Shown: positions 52,066 to 61,494, numbered from the stretch's first letter. The stretch is 64,000 nt of DNA from Bacillota bacterium (GCA_013540605.1 JABVCK010000005.1:62001-126000); one strand, 5' to 3'. Made by a program: numbers and translations. Notes: generated by a model not told the origin, from the letters alone.

Positions 52066-53091
52066 ATGCATTTTATACTCGGGAAAACCAGCATCGACCT
52101 GGGTGATACCCCTATAGAAAATATTTTTATCGACGACTTCATGCCTTCGGCAGACGGCACCTATGTCAAGGTATATTTATTGGGCTATAAGTATGCAACC
52201 CATCCTGAACAATACGCCAACTTCTCAAACGCAAACATAGCCCGCACCCTGAACATCCTGCTCTCTGACGTTATTAAGGCCTGGGATTACTGGGAAAAGA
52301 GGGAAATTGTCAAGAAGCATTATCTCTCCGGAGATAAGAGCGGGGATTTTGCTATTGAATTTCTTAATCTGAAGCAGTTGTACATAGATAACTTCTGCAA
52401 CCCCGAAATAAAAACCGGGAGCAGCCGTGAAAGCTACACCCCTTCGGACCTTACAGAAGCGATGAAGGATAGGCAAATAAACGAAATGTTTCACACTATC
52501 CAGCAGTTGATGTGCCGGCCTCTGAACCCAACCGAAAGCCTGCAGTGCCTTGAATGGCTGTACGACCTGAAAATGCCTCAGGACATCATTATAGAAGCCT
52601 TCAAATACTCCATAGAAAAAAGAGGAGTAAAAAGTATAAAATATGTAAACGCAATTATTAACAACTGGTACGACAGCGGCATAAATTCTATGGAAAAGCT
52701 GCAGGAAATGCTGGAGGTAACGGACAAAAGATACAGCCTGTACGGTAAGATATTGAAAACCATGGGACTTTCGAGGAATCCCTCCAAGAAAGAAAAGGAA
52801 ATCATGGACAAGTGGTTTGATGAGTACAAAATGCCGGTGGATATGATAATAAAAGCCTGTGACACCGCTTATATGAGAATCACCAACCCCACCCTAAACT
52901 ATATTGATGGAATAGTAAGCGATTGGTATAAGAATGAAATGAAATCCGTAAAAGATGTCCAGGCAGAAGTCTTGGAGCATCGCTCAAAACTTAAGGGAAA
53001 GAAGAATAAGTTCCATAATTTCGATCAGCCTATGCTGAAATACACCAAAGAGCAGCTTGACCAGATTCTGTTTAAGAAAAAAAGCTTATAA
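52066..53091 (+). CDS. DnaD-domain replication protein
   Basis: 341 residues with two DnaD/DnaB_2-type repeats, each ending in the helix YxxxIIxxW: YVNAIINNWYDSGI (about 200) and YIDGIVSDWYKNEM (about 285), with a partial N-terminal winged-helix-like section. Such proteins help open DNA and load replicative helicase in Firmicutes. The next gene encodes a DnaC/IstB-like loader, and dnaB lies 5 kb to the right, so this is probably a primosome protein. The start follows ATGGAGTGATATT. Confidence 0.85.
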   Translation: MHFILGKTSIDLGDTPIENIFIDDFMPSADGTYVKVYLLGYKYATHPEQYANFSNANIARTLNILLSDVIKAWDYWEKREIVKKHYLSGDKSGDFAIEFLNLKQLYIDNFCNPEIKTGSSRESYTPSDLTEAMKDRQINEMFHTIQQLMCRPLNPTESLQCLEWLYDLKMPQDIIIEAFKYSIEKRGVKSIKYVNAIINNWYDSGINSMEKLQEMLEVTDKRYSLYGKILKTMGLSRNPSKKEKEIMDKWFDEYKMPVDMIIKACDTAYMRITNPTLNYIDGIVSDWYKNEMKSVKDVQAEVLEHRSKLKGKKNKFHNFDQPMLKYTKEQLDQILFKKKSL

Positions 53092-53103
53092 CCCGGGGAG
53101 ACG

Positions 53104-54087
53104 ATGAAAATGCCCGACAATATAAAACAGATACTGTTGGAATTACAGAAGAAGAGGGATAGGGCGGAACAGGAGCGGAATGAAAGGGTAAGGGAGATTT
53201 ATAATATCATACCGAGGGTCAGGGAGATAGATGAAACCATTAAGAACCTTGGACTCCAGTGCACAAAATCGCTGCTGATGACGGAAACTTCATCCCATGA
53301 AGAATTCGTCAATGCGCTAAAAGAAGAGATTTCTGCCCTGAGGGAAGAAAAGGAACAGCTTCTGAAAAAATATAGGTATTCTTTGACCGACTTCACTGTT
53401 CAATATGATTGTGATGCGTGCAGTGATACCGGTTATGTCAACGGAAGACAGTGCAAATGTTTAAAGCAGCGGCTTATCGATATGGCTTACCGGCAGTCCA
53501 ACCTGAGCGGCGTACTGCAGCGGGAGAACTTCAAGACCTTTGATATTGAAAGGTTTTCCGCTGATAAATTCGGCAAATACAGCAAATCCCCCCGTGATAA
53601 TATGAGCGAGATTGTGAGCGTTTGCGAGGGATTTGTCCATAATTTCGATAAGGGAACTGCAAAGAACCTGCTTTTTTCAGGAAGCACGGGCCTGGGCAAG
53701 ACCTTCCTGTGTCACTGCATTGCCAAGGAACTGCTGGACAAGGGAAAGACCGTAATATACCTTACTGCCTTCGGCCTTTTCAGAATCCTTGAACAATTCC
53801 GGTTCAACCAGTCCGAAGCATCCCTGAGCAGCGAGCAACTGAACGCTATTCTGACCTGTGACCTTTTGATAATCGACGATCTTGGAACCGAGCTTTCGAA
53901 CAGCTTTACCCTGTCCGAGCTTTTCAATATAATAAACGCCAGGCTGCTCGAAAACAGGAAAATATTGATTTCGACAAACCTCAACAGCGAACAGATCATA
54001 GAAACCTATGGGCAAAGAATCTTTTCACGGATCTCAAGCAGCTTTGAGGCCCTTGAATTCTATGGCGAAGACCTGAGGTGCAAGTAA
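53104..54087 (+). CDS. dnaC: DnaC/DnaI-type helicase loader (IstB-like AAA+)
   Basis: 327 residues. A coiled, charged N-terminus (about 1-95) is followed by a cysteine pair section CDACSDTGYVNGRQCKCLKQ, then an AAA+ domain with Walker A FSGSTGLGKTFLCHCIA near 190-205, Walker B LLIIDDLGTE and an Arg finger region SRISSSFEAL. It resembles the loaders that deliver the DnaB helicase to primed DNA. Twelve bases separate it from the DnaD-like gene, so both are one transcript ending at the terminator before the tRNA genes. Confidence 0.88.
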   Translation: MKMPDNIKQILLELQKKRDRAEQERNERVREIYNIIPRVREIDETIKNLGLQCTKSLLMTETSSHEEFVNALKEEISALREEKEQLLKKYRYSLTDFTVQYDCDACSDTGYVNGRQCKCLKQRLIDMAYRQSNLSGVLQRENFKTFDIERFSADKFGKYSKSPRDNMSEIVSVCEGFVHNFDKGTAKNLLFSGSTGLGKTFLCHCIAKELLDKGKTVIYLTAFGLFRILEQFRFNQSEASLSSEQLNAILTCDLLIIDDLGTELSNSFTLSELFNIINARLLENRKILISTNLNSEQIIETYGQRIFSRISSSFEALEFYGEDLRCK

Positions 54088-54099
54088 AAGACAACAAAA

Positions 54100-54130
54100 A
54101 ACCTCGCATCCGATAGGATGCAAGGTTTTT
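54100..54130. terminator. Bidirectional terminator between the loader gene and the tRNA cluster
   Basis: AACCTCGCATCC (54100-54111) pairs with GGATGCAAGGTT (54116-54127) with one mismatch and a 4-nt loop. T-runs occur in both directions (T at 54126-54130, and A residues at 54096-54100 read as T on the minus strand). Confidence 0.88.
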
Positions 54131-54138
54131 CAATGTTT

Positions 54139-54214
54139 TGGAGCTGGTGATGGGACTTGAACCCGCAACCTGCTGATTACAAGTCAGCTGCTCTGCCAAT
54201 TGAGCTACACCAGC
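54139..54214 (-). tRNA. tRNA-Thr (anticodon TGT)
   Basis: On the minus strand a full cloverleaf: acceptor GCTGGTG/CACCAGC, anticodon stem CTGA with loop CTTGTAA giving anticodon TGT, T loop TTCAAGT, discriminator T and an encoded CCA. It decodes ACA. Third gene of the cluster in transcription order, just before the terminator. Confidence 0.95.
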
Positions 54215-54219
54215 ATAAA

Positions 54220-54297
54220 TGGCGACCCGGAAGGGGCTCGAACCCTCGACCTCCAGCGTGACAGGCTGGCATTCTAACCAAGCTGAACTACCGGGCC
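54220..54297 (-). tRNA. tRNA-Asp (anticodon GTC)
   Basis: Minus-strand cloverleaf with acceptor GGCCCGG/CCGGGTC, anticodon stem CCAGC/GCTGG with loop CTGTCAC and anticodon GTC, T loop TTCGAGC, discriminator G and an encoded CCA. Five bases separate it from tRNA-Thr. Confidence 0.95.
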
Positions 54298-54301
54298 GCA
54301 G

Positions 54302-54377
54302 TGGTGACCCATCAGGGACTCGAACCCTGGACACCCTGATTAAGAGTCAGGTGCTCTACCAACTGAGCTAATGGGTC
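54302..54377 (-). tRNA. tRNA-Lys (anticodon CTT)
   Basis: Minus-strand cloverleaf with acceptor GACCCAT/ATGGGTC, anticodon stem CCTGA/TCAGG, loop CTCTTAA and anticodon CTT for AAG codons, T loop TTCGAGT, discriminator A and an encoded CCA. First gene of the Lys-Asp-Thr cluster. Confidence 0.95.
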
Positions 54378-54404
54378 ATCCGACAATTCTATCGACAATA
54401 ATAT

Positions 54405-54433
54405 ATGATAAAGGATAATCGTTTTAATGTCAA
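54405..54433 (-). promoter_or_regulatory. Promoter of the tRNA cluster
   Basis: Minus-strand TTGACA (54428-54433), 17 bases, TATCAT (54405-54410), about 28 bases before the tRNA-Lys gene. Confidence 0.8.
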
Positions 54434-54493
54434 CAGTTTATGAAAAAAATTGGCCGGGTAATATATCTCATCTGCAAGACATTTTTACAGTCA

Positions 54494-55777
54494 TTATATG
54501 TGGTTCTCCAGCACAATTGTCTGATTTCTCCTCGGCCCAACCGAAACAATGGAAATCTTGACATCCGTGAGCTGTTCTATCCTTTCCAGGTATTTTCTCG
54601 CATTGAGCGGGAGCTCCTGGTATGAAGCAATATTGCTGATATCCTCATGCCATCCTTCCATCTCCTCGTAAATCGGTTTACACTTTTCCAAAGCATCGAG
54701 GCTTGCGGGAAACTCTTTTATAACGGTGCCGTCATACTCATATCCTGTACATATCTTCACCTTATCAAGCCCGCTCAGTATATCAAGTTTAGTAATTGCC
54801 AGGCTGCTTAATCCATTGGTCCTGACTGCGAATCTGAGCATGACTGCGTCAAGCCAGCCGCATCTCCTTGGTCTTCCGGTGGTTGTTCCGTATTCGTGTC
54901 CCTTCTCCCTCATCGCGTCACCTGTTTCGTCCAGCAGTTCGGTCGGGAAGGGACCTTTTCCAACTCTGGTAGTATATGCTTTAACAACACCGGTAACACG
55001 GTTTATATATGTGGGACCGACTCCTGACCCGATGCAAACTCCCCCTGCTATAGGGTGAGAGGATGTAACAAAGGGATAGGTTCCCAGGTCATTATCCAGC
55101 AGGGTTCCCTGGGCTCCTTCGAATAAGACCTTTTTGCCTTCTCTTAGGGCATTATATAGTGTTATTGTAGTATCTTCAACATATTCCCTCAACTGCTCAG
55201 CATAACCGCAGTACTTTTCAAAAACCTCCTCAAAGGAGATGACGGCCTCGCCGTATATCTTCTCCAGGATAAGGTTTTTTACCGCAAGGTTTGCGGACAG
55301 CTTTTCTCTGAAAATATCTCTGTCCAGGAGGTCGCAGACCCTGATCCCTATCCTTTCGGTTTTATCCATATAGCAGGGACCGATTCCCCTCCTGGTCGTA
55401 CCTATTTTTGCCTCGCCTTTCCTGTCTTCCTCCAGGTCATCTATTCTAACGTGATAGGGCATTATAACGTGGCATCTGTCGCTGATACGCAGGTTTGACG
55501 TGTCTATTCCCCTATCTTTTAAACTGTTTAGTTCATCTAACATTACTTCCGGATTTATTACCACTCCATTTCCTACGATGCACAGGGTTTCGGGATAAAG
55601 AATCCCCGATGGTATAAGGTGAAGCTTGTATGTCTCCTCACCCACTTCTACCGTATGGCCTGCGTTATTCCCTCCCTGGTACCTGACAACCACCTCTGCC
55701 CTTTGGGCCAGGAAATCTATTATCTTTCCCTTTCCCTCATCTCCCCACTGGGCGCCAATAACAACCAAGCTTGACAT
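54494..55777 (-). CDS. purA: Adenylosuccinate synthetase PurA
   Basis: 427 residues from ATG 55777, after GAGGTG; upstream codons in the ORF are rejected. PurA joins IMP and aspartate, with GTP, in AMP synthesis. Motifs: [17 protein letters not shown] (GTP-binding loop), [34 protein letters not shown], and [15 protein letters not shown]. It may be controlled by the PurR in this window. In Bacillus purA also lies next to dnaB and yybT-type genes. Confidence 0.96.
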   Translation of the reverse strand: MSSLVVIGAQWGDEGKGKIIDFLAQRAEVVVRYQGGNNAGHTVEVGEETYKLHLIPSGILYPETLCIVGNGVVINPEVMLDELNSLKDRGIDTSNLRISDRCHVIMPYHVRIDDLEEDRKGEAKIGTTRRGIGPCYMDKTERIGIRVCDLLDRDIFREKLSANLAVKNLILEKIYGEAVISFEEVFEKYCGYAEQLREYVEDTTITLYNALREGKKVLFEGAQGTLLDNDLGTYPFVTSSHPIAGGVCIGSGVGPTYINRVTGVVKAYTTRVGKGPFPTELLDETGDAMREKGHEYGTTTGRPRRCGWLDAVMLRFAVRTNGLSSLAITKLDILSGLDKVKICTGYEYDGTVIKEFPASLDALEKCKPIYEEMEGWHEDISNIASYQELPLNARKYLERIEQLTDVKISIVSVGPRRNQTIVLENHI

Positions 55778-55867
55778 AATTACACCTCTTCCCGGTTTTG
55801 TTTTCCCCTTCGGGCTAAAAAACCATATAATATAATACCACACAACCGGTGTATTTTAAAGTTGATG

Positions 55868-57277
55868 TTATTTTGATCTTTTGAGTATTTCCCGAGCCAC
55901 CACCACGCCTGTAACCGATGCCTGCATCAAGCCCCTGGTTATTCCTGCGCCGTCACCAATGGTGTATAGGTTTTTTATCTTGGTCTGGAACCTGTTATCC
56001 ACCTCGATCTTGCTGCTGTAAAACTTTACCTCGCATCCGTAAAGAAGGGTGTTACGGGAGTACAGGTTGGGTGCGAGACTATCAAAGGCCTTCAGGGCTT
56101 CAACTATAGAAGTCAGGTGCCTGTCCGGCAGTACAAAGCTAAGGTCGCCGGGTACAGCGCTTTTCAATGTCGGTATGGTAGTTGACTTCTTCAGCCTTCC
56201 ATAATCGGTCCTCCTGCCCTTCAGCAAATCCCCCAGCCTTTGAACCATTATTCCTCCGCCCGTCAGCATATTTGCCAGCTTAGCAATATACTTTCCGTAC
56301 TCGATGGGCTGGTTAAAGGGTTCGGTAAAGGCAGTCGATACCAGCAGAGCAAAATTCGTATTCTTTGTTCTTAACTTCTGGTCGGAATAGCTGTGCCCGT
56401 TTACAACCACAATGCCTCCCTCATAATGCTCTTCAGAAACCACCCCTCCGGGATTCATGCAGAACGTTCTTACCTTGTTTTCAAATGTATCGGAATAGTA
56501 TACCATCTTCGCTTCATACAGGTCCCTGGTGAGATGATCAATAACCGAATTAGGGACCTCAACCCTGACCCCTATATCCACTGCATTATTTCTTGTACTG
56601 ATACCGAGCTTCGCTGCCTGCCCGGACAGCCACTCTGCACCTCCCCTGCCGGGGGCAACTACAATATATTCCGCCTGGACTTCCTTTTCTTCCTGGCCCT
56701 TTTGCTTGATTCTAATACCCGTCACCCTGCCCTCCCGGACCAATATGTCCTGCGCAGTGGTAAGCTCCCCGAACTCTATTCCCTTTTTGACCAGATAATC
56801 ATACATCGCCTTCAACACGTCAAAGGCCTTGTCCGTACCTAAATGTCTGACGGGGCAGGGCACAAGTTTTATCCCGTATTTTGAAGCTTCATACACCAGT
56901 TCGTCCACTTTTCTCTCGTTCATCCCGTGGACTTCGCGGTTTGCGCCAAACTTCAGATATATTTCATCGGCATATTTAATCAGTTCCTCGGCTTCCTGTT
57001 CTTCAAGATAATCAGTAATATTTCCGCCTACCTCAGGGCTCAAGGACAGCTTTCCATCGCTGAAAGCCCCTGCTCCTGCCCATCCCGTTACAATGGCGCA
57101 TGGGTCGCAGTTGGTGCATTCCCCGGTACGGGCGGGACATGTCCTCTTCAGTATTTGCCTGCCCTTGTCGATTATCAGGACATCCAGGTCCCGGTTCTTG
57201 GTCAGTTCGATTGCTGTAAAAATTCCTGCGGGACCTGCTCCCACAATGATTACATCGTATTTATCCTTAATAGTCAT
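55868..57277 (-). CDS. FAD-dependent oxidoreductase (COG2509-like)
   Basis: 469 residues from ATG 57277, after AAGGGAAG; a promoter at 57314-57342 makes earlier starts unlikely. FAD binding is shown by YDVIIVGAGPAGIFTA (about 8-23), a GGAGAFSDGKLS-type section after a cysteine-rich stretch (RTCPARTGECTNCDPCAI), and the closing TIGDGAGITRGLMQASVTGVVVA. The CxxCxxC cluster could hold an FeS group. The family is widespread in anaerobes but without a proven substrate. It lies downstream of the DUF1858 gene. Confidence 0.8.
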   Translation of the reverse strand: MTIKDKYDVIIVGAGPAGIFTAIELTKNRDLDVLIIDKGRQILKRTCPARTGECTNCDPCAIVTGWAGAGAFSDGKLSLSPEVGGNITDYLEEQEAEELIKYADEIYLKFGANREVHGMNERKVDELVYEASKYGIKLVPCPVRHLGTDKAFDVLKAMYDYLVKKGIEFGELTTAQDILVREGRVTGIRIKQKGQEEKEVQAEYIVVAPGRGGAEWLSGQAAKLGISTRNNAVDIGVRVEVPNSVIDHLTRDLYEAKMVYYSDTFENKVRTFCMNPGGVVSEEHYEGGIVVVNGHSYSDQKLRTKNTNFALLVSTAFTEPFNQPIEYGKYIAKLANMLTGGGIMVQRLGDLLKGRRTDYGRLKKSTTIPTLKSAVPGDLSFVLPDRHLTSIVEALKAFDSLAPNLYSRNTLLYGCEVKFYSSKIEVDNRFQTKIKNLYTIGDGAGITRGLMQASVTGVVVAREILKRSK

Positions 57278-57313
57278 TCTGCTTCCCTTTCCTTCCATCA
57301 AAAATCCCATAGT

Positions 57314-57342
57314 ATAATACCAAAATGACAATCTCCCGTCAA
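57314..57342 (-). promoter_or_regulatory. Promoter of the FAD oxidoreductase gene
   Basis: Minus-strand TTGACG (57337-57342), 17 bases, TATTAT (57314-57319). Confidence 0.7.
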
Positions 57343-57387
57343 TTAATATAATTTGACCGTCCAAAACGATTATACACTTAAAAGGGT

Positions 57388-57419
57388 AAAAAATAAAACA
57401 GCCCGGGGCTGTTTTATTT
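57388..57419 (-). terminator. Terminator of the DUF1858 gene
   Basis: AAATAAAACAGCCC (57391-57404) pairs with GGGCTGTTTTATTT (57406-57419). Read on the minus strand it is followed by T residues (A-run 57388-57393). The right arm covers the last codon and stop of the gene. Confidence 0.8.
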
Positions 57420-57614
57420 GCCTTCAAGATATTTGTTTAAGTCTTCCACGAGTTTATCTGCATCAATACCGTGAACTGCGCTGGCATCTTCTATGCTCTC
57501 ACCGGAAGATGCAGGGCATCCAAGGCAGTGCATACCGTGTTTCATGAATATTGGTGCCGTTCCCCTATCCATTCTAAGTACTTCGGAAATAATCATATCC
57601 TTGGTAACTTTCAT
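57414..57614 (-). CDS. DUF1858-domain protein
   Basis: 66 residues forming a single DUF1858 domain: MKVTKDMIISEVLRMDRGTAPIFMKHGMHCLGCPASSGESIEDASAVHG. The HCLGCP cysteine pair is the family mark. DUF1858 domains occur alone and next to FeS or hybrid-cluster proteins; a redox or metal role is suspected. GAGGAGGG precedes the ATG. It has its own promoter (57651-57680) and a terminator, and lies directly downstream of the DnaA-box-like array. Confidence 0.85.
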   Translation of the reverse strand: MKVTKDMIISEVLRMDRGTAPIFMKHGMHCLGCPASSGESIEDASAVHGIDADKLVEDLNKYLEGK

Positions 57615-57650
57615 TGTATACCCTCCTCTTTTAAGGTCAGTGTTGTATTT

Positions 57651-57680
57651 ATTATATTACCACAAGCGCTAATAATTCAA
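57651..57680 (-). promoter_or_regulatory. Promoter of the DUF1858 gene
   Basis: Minus-strand TTGAAT (57675-57680), 18 bases, TATAAT (57651-57656). The DnaA-box-like array begins 16 bases upstream of the -35. Confidence 0.65.
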
Positions 57681-57695
57681 ACATATAATGAAATC

Positions 57696-57753
57696 TGTTG
57701 ATAATGTGCATAATTGTCCACACTTGTCCACACTGTCCACAAAGATATGCACA
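57696..57753. repeat. Array of six DnaA-box-like 9-mers
   Basis: In 58 bases: TGTTGATAA (57696), TGTGCATAA (57705), TTGTCCACA (57714 and 57724), CTGTCCACA (57733), ATATGCACA (57745). All are one to three bases from the DnaA box TTATCCACA or its complement TGTGGATAA. The first two point one way and the last four the other. The array lies in the gap between the dnaB stop and the DUF1858 promoter, beside AT-rich sequence. Confidence 0.6.
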
Positions 57754-57771
57754 AACACACATTCCTATCCT

Positions 57772-59106
57772 TTATTCTTCCCTGAATTTCGCCATGTCTG
57801 CAAATTTCGTATACTTGTCCATCCAAACCAGTTCGACAGTTCCGGTCGGACCGTTTCTTTGTTTTGCAATGATTACTTCCGCTATGCTCTTCTTCTCGGT
57901 ATCCGGATGGTAATATTCATCCCTGTACAGAAACATAACAACGTCCGCATCCTGTTCTATAGCGCCGGATTCCCTCAAATCCGAGAGCATGGGCCTGTGC
58001 TCCGACCGCATCTCCGGAGCCCTGCTGAGCTGCGATAGTGCAAGAACGGGACAATCCATTTCCCTGGCCAGTGCCTTTAAGGACCTGGATATATCGGATA
58101 TCTCCTGCTGCCTGCTCTCAGCCCTGCCGCTCCCCTGCATCAGCTGTAGATAGTCGACCACAACCAACTCTAGTCCTCTTTCCAGCTTAAGCCTTCTGCA
58201 TTTTGACCTCATCTCCGGCACAGTTATTCCCGGTGTATCGTCTATGTAAATATTAGCTTTGGAAAGCTTGTTAACGGACAGGGCGAGCTTTGGCCAGTCG
58301 TCCTCCTCAAGGTTGCCTGTCCTGAGCTTATGGCTGTCGATATTGGCTTCCGCACAAATCATGCGGTTAACAAGCTGCTCCTTGGACATCTCAAGGCTGA
58401 AAATTGCAACAGGAACCCCGCTCTTCAGCGCAGCATTATGGGCTATATTCAAGGCAAATGCGGTTTTTCCCATGGAGGGCCGTGCCGCAACCAACAGCAA
58501 ATCGCTCTTCTGCATGCCCGAGGTTTTATTGTCAATGTCCGTAAATCCGGTGGATATGCCTGTTATGGTTGCTTTAGTGCTGTAGAGCTTCTCTATTCTG
58601 TTGAAACTGGAAATGAGTATGTCCTTTATGGGTATAAAGCTCCTTGTCACCTTCCTCTGTGACAGGTCAAATATGCTCTTTTCGGCGTACTCTATAATCC
58701 CGTCTACCTCTTCAGCGGCTTCAAAGCTCTTCTCTGAAATCTCCCCGCAGGCCCTGATAAGCCTTCGCAGCAAGGATTTTTCCTGGATAATCCTGGCGTA
58801 ATGAGCAACATTGGCAATTGTAGGTACACTGGAAGACAAATCGGTCAGAAAAGCGGCGCCTCCAACCGCTTCCAGCTTGTTCCGTTGTTTCAGCTGCTCT
58901 GAAAGGGTGATCAAATCCACAGGTTCGCCCTTCTCAAAGAGTACCGACATAGCCTCGAAGATCTCCCTGTGGCTGTCCTTATAAAAGTCTTCCGCCTTTA
59001 CAAATTCCAAAGCAGAGATTATGGCTTCCCTATCCAACAGCATTGCGCCAAGCACAGATTGTTCGGCTTCAATACTATGGGGGGGAATTCTGCTCAATGA
59101 CTGCAT
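57772..59106 (-). CDS. dnaB: Replicative DNA helicase DnaB
   Basis: 444 residues of the usual DnaB length. The N-terminal domain begins IPPHSIEAEQSVLGAMLLDREAI. The RecA-like motor follows with Walker A VAARPSMGKTAFALNIAHNA near 203-222, Walker B LVVVDYLQLMQG and an Arg finger region FLYRDEYYHPDT. It is the hexameric fork helicase, called dnaC in Bacillus. It is transcribed in the order gdpP, rplI, lon-type protease, dnaB. The DnaD-like and DnaC-like genes at 52-54 kb probably provide its loading system. Confidence 0.97.
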   Translation of the reverse strand: MQSLSRIPPHSIEAEQSVLGAMLLDREAIISALEFVKAEDFYKDSHREIFEAMSVLFEKGEPVDLITLSEQLKQRNKLEAVGGAAFLTDLSSSVPTIANVAHYARIIQEKSLLRRLIRACGEISEKSFEAAEEVDGIIEYAEKSIFDLSQRKVTRSFIPIKDILISSFNRIEKLYSTKATITGISTGFTDIDNKTSGMQKSDLLLVAARPSMGKTAFALNIAHNAALKSGVPVAIFSLEMSKEQLVNRMICAEANIDSHKLRTGNLEEDDWPKLALSVNKLSKANIYIDDTPGITVPEMRSKCRRLKLERGLELVVVDYLQLMQGSGRAESRQQEISDISRSLKALAREMDCPVLALSQLSRAPEMRSEHRPMLSDLRESGAIEQDADVVMFLYRDEYYHPDTEKKSIAEVIIAKQRNGPTGTVELVWMDKYTKFADMAKFREE

Positions 59107-59121
59107 TTAACTCACCGCCCG

Positions 59122-61026
59122 CTACTCATCTATTAAGATTTGCAATACTTCTTCCGCTCTATCGACGGCATATACCTCTATGCCTGTAAGGTCTGACGGC
59201 ACATCCTTCAAATTGTCCGAAGGAATCACGACCGCTGACATGCTGTTTTGCTTGGCCCCGTAAATCTTCTCTATTATCCCTCCCACCGGGTTGACGTATC
59301 CCCGGATGGATATTTCACCGGTAACCGCTATATCCTGCCTGACAGGCTTCTGTTTTATGGCGCTGATAATCGCAGCCATAATGGCTATACCCGCCGAAGG
59401 CCCGTCCACCCTGCCCCCGCCGACACAATTCACGTGAATATCATAATCGCTTATTATCTCCCCGCTTATCTTGCGTATAACAGCGGCGGCGTTAAACAGC
59501 GAATCCTTGGTCATCGGCCCGGCGGTATCGTTAAATCGGATAGTCCCGTTTCCCTTTTGCAGGGCCGGAAAGGAGACAGCCTCTATTTCCAAAAGGGATC
59601 CAACATAGCCGCTGACACCCAGGGCCATTACCCTTCCGATCTGGCGGTCATCCCTTTTCCTGGGCCTTACATAGGGGGTAAGGCGGCCTGTCTGTACAAC
59701 GGTATATACGTCTCTGCACGAAATAAAAACCTCGTCCGGTTTGCAGTTCTGCCTGTTTATAGCCACGTTATACGCATCTGCCAGGAGATTAACGGCCTTT
59801 CTTCCTTCGATGGTATACTGGCTTATTATCTCGGCACAGCCGTTCTCAATCTTCGCCCCCAGTTTTTTCACCGCATTGCCTATTATCTGAATTATATCAT
59901 TTGGAGTTAAGGGTTCAAAGAATATTTCTGTGCACCTGGAACGGAAAGCCGGATTTATATCCTCCGGCTGCCTGGTAGTTGCTCCGATAAGTATAAAATC
60001 AGCCGGTGCACCTTCTTCGAACAGTTTTTTAATATACATGGGCATGTTTTTGTTGGCAGAGTCGTAATAAATCGATTCAAACTCTATTCTTTTATCCTCA
60101 AGCACTTTTAGCAATTTATTCTGAAGTATCGGGTCCATTTCTCCAATCTCATCAATAAAGAGGATACCACCGTGAGCTTGCGTCACCAAGCCGATCTTCG
60201 GTTCCGGTATCCCCGTGTCGGATAACTCCCGGTTGCTGCCCTGGTATATAGGGTCATGGACGGATCCAAGCAGCGGATTTGCTATTTCTCTGGGGTCCCA
60301 CCTCAAGGTGGTACCGTCAACCTCGATAAAGCCGGCACTATCTGAAAATGGTGAATAATCCTTTGTTTTGGCGACCTCCAGCGCAAGTCTTGCCGCCGAG
60401 GTTTTCCCCACACCGGGGGGACCGTAGATTAATACATGCTGAGGATAGGGAGAAGCAATCTTGGCAAGAAGTGCGCCGATAGCCCTTTGCTGTCCCACAA
60501 TTTCATCTATTGAAGTCGGCCGCAGCAATTCCATCATAGACCTGTTCAGCTTTTTCCCCTCAAGTCTTTCAAGCTTTGCGTATTTCTTGAGGGTTGATAG
60601 GTTCTCCGGTCCCGAATGTTTTTTCAGGATCTCCAGCTTTAGTTCCGCTAGATACTGGGCTTGCTTTCTTTGAATTCTTTCCTTCAGTTCCTTATTGATC
60701 TGCTCCTTTACTACCCTCTCCGCAAGCATTTCTGTAACCTTATTCCTCAGCTTTCTCATGGTCCTTGCATATTCATGGGGAGCCGGCGCAGGACAATCAT
60801 CCTCCAGCACCAACCTTTGAAGCGCAAAAATTCTCTCCGAGATATCCGGCAATTCAAGAAAGCCTTCTATCTCCAGCTCCTTCAATCTTTCGGTGTATGT
60901 TTTTTGTCCTAAACAATCCGAGATCATCTCGTTCAGGGTTTTTATCTGTAAACTGATCTCCGCTTTATCATAGAGCTTGCTGATATTTCCATCCTCTGTT
61001 ATGTATTGTTCAACGTTCTGTGCCAC
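59122..61026 (-). CDS. Lon-family ATP-dependent protease (LonC-like)
   Basis: 634 residues. A helical N-terminal region (about 1-165) replaces the standard Lon substrate domain. The AAA+ part has Walker A LIYGPPGVGKTSAARLAL near 193-210 and Walker B GGILFIDEIGEMD. The C-terminal protease domain carries the Ser-Lys dyad, Ser in GGGRVDGPSAGIAI and Lys in GGIIEKIYGAKQ. Length and order suit the LonC group of Clostridia, which differs from membrane-bound LonB by having no membrane helix. It lies between rplI and dnaB, a position not seen in Bacillus. Confidence 0.88.
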   Translation of the reverse strand: MAQNVEQYITEDGNISKLYDKAEISLQIKTLNEMISDCLGQKTYTERLKELEIEGFLELPDISERIFALQRLVLEDDCPAPAPHEYARTMRKLRNKVTEMLAERVVKEQINKELKERIQRKQAQYLAELKLEILKKHSGPENLSTLKKYAKLERLEGKKLNRSMMELLRPTSIDEIVGQQRAIGALLAKIASPYPQHVLIYGPPGVGKTSAARLALEVAKTKDYSPFSDSAGFIEVDGTTLRWDPREIANPLLGSVHDPIYQGSNRELSDTGIPEPKIGLVTQAHGGILFIDEIGEMDPILQNKLLKVLEDKRIEFESIYYDSANKNMPMYIKKLFEEGAPADFILIGATTRQPEDINPAFRSRCTEIFFEPLTPNDIIQIIGNAVKKLGAKIENGCAEIISQYTIEGRKAVNLLADAYNVAINRQNCKPDEVFISCRDVYTVVQTGRLTPYVRPRKRDDRQIGRVMALGVSGYVGSLLEIEAVSFPALQKGNGTIRFNDTAGPMTKDSLFNAAAVIRKISGEIISDYDIHVNCVGGGRVDGPSAGIAIMAAIISAIKQKPVRQDIAVTGEISIRGYVNPVGGIIEKIYGAKQNSMSAVVIPSDNLKDVPSDLTGIEVYAVDRAEEVLQILIDE

Positions 61027-61044
61027 AACCCGGTCCCCTCTCTG

Positions 61045-61494
61045 TTATTCTTCTTTAATTACAACCTTTAGCTCTGCGGACACTTCCGGATATACTTTGA
61101 TTTCTATGGCAAATTCTCCTGTATTCTTAATAGGTTCATCAAGCACTATCCTTTTTTTGTCCACCTCTATCCCGTGCTGTTTCTTCAACGCTTCGGCTAT
61201 ATCCTTTCCGGTAACCGAACCAAAGAGTTTCCCGTTATCCCCAGCCTTAACTTTAAGGTTAACTTCAAGGTTTGATATCTTATCCGCGAGCTTGTTTGCC
61301 TTATCCTTCTCCTGCTGCTGCCTTTTCTGGATCTGTGCCTTTTCTTCCGTTAACTTCCTCTTGCTCCCTTCGGTCGCCTCAATGGCATATCCTTTCGGCA
61401 GCAGAAAATTCCTTGCATATCCATCGCTTACCTTAACTACATCACCCTTTTTCCCCTGTCCCTTTACATCTTTAACGAGGATTACTTCCATCAA
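61045..61494 (-). CDS. rplI: 50S ribosomal protein L9 (RplI)
   Basis: 149 residues, the normal L9 length. The N-terminal domain reads [34 protein letters not shown], followed by the long connecting helix ([29 protein letters not shown]) and a C-terminal domain ([27 protein letters not shown]). The start overlaps the end of gdpP by 4 bases. The gdpP-rplI-dnaB order is the usual one in Firmicutes. Confidence 0.97.
   Translation of the reverse strand: MMEVILVKDVKGQGKKGDVVKVSDGYARNFLLPKGYAIEATEGSKRKLTEEKAQIQKRQQQEKDKANKLADKISNLEVNLKVKAGDNGKLFGSVTGKDIAEALKKQHGIEVDKKRIVLDEPIKNTGEFAIEIKVYPEVSAELKVVIKEE

Noticed and set aside
57696..57753. Calling the DnaA-box-like array the chromosomal oriC
   Set aside because: No dnaA, dnaN or gyrase genes are adjacent and none of the boxes is a perfect consensus, so only a DnaA-related site is claimed.
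59248..59910. 220-codon plus-strand ORF opposite the Lon-type protease
   Set aside because: Antisense to a conserved protease domain; no start signal.
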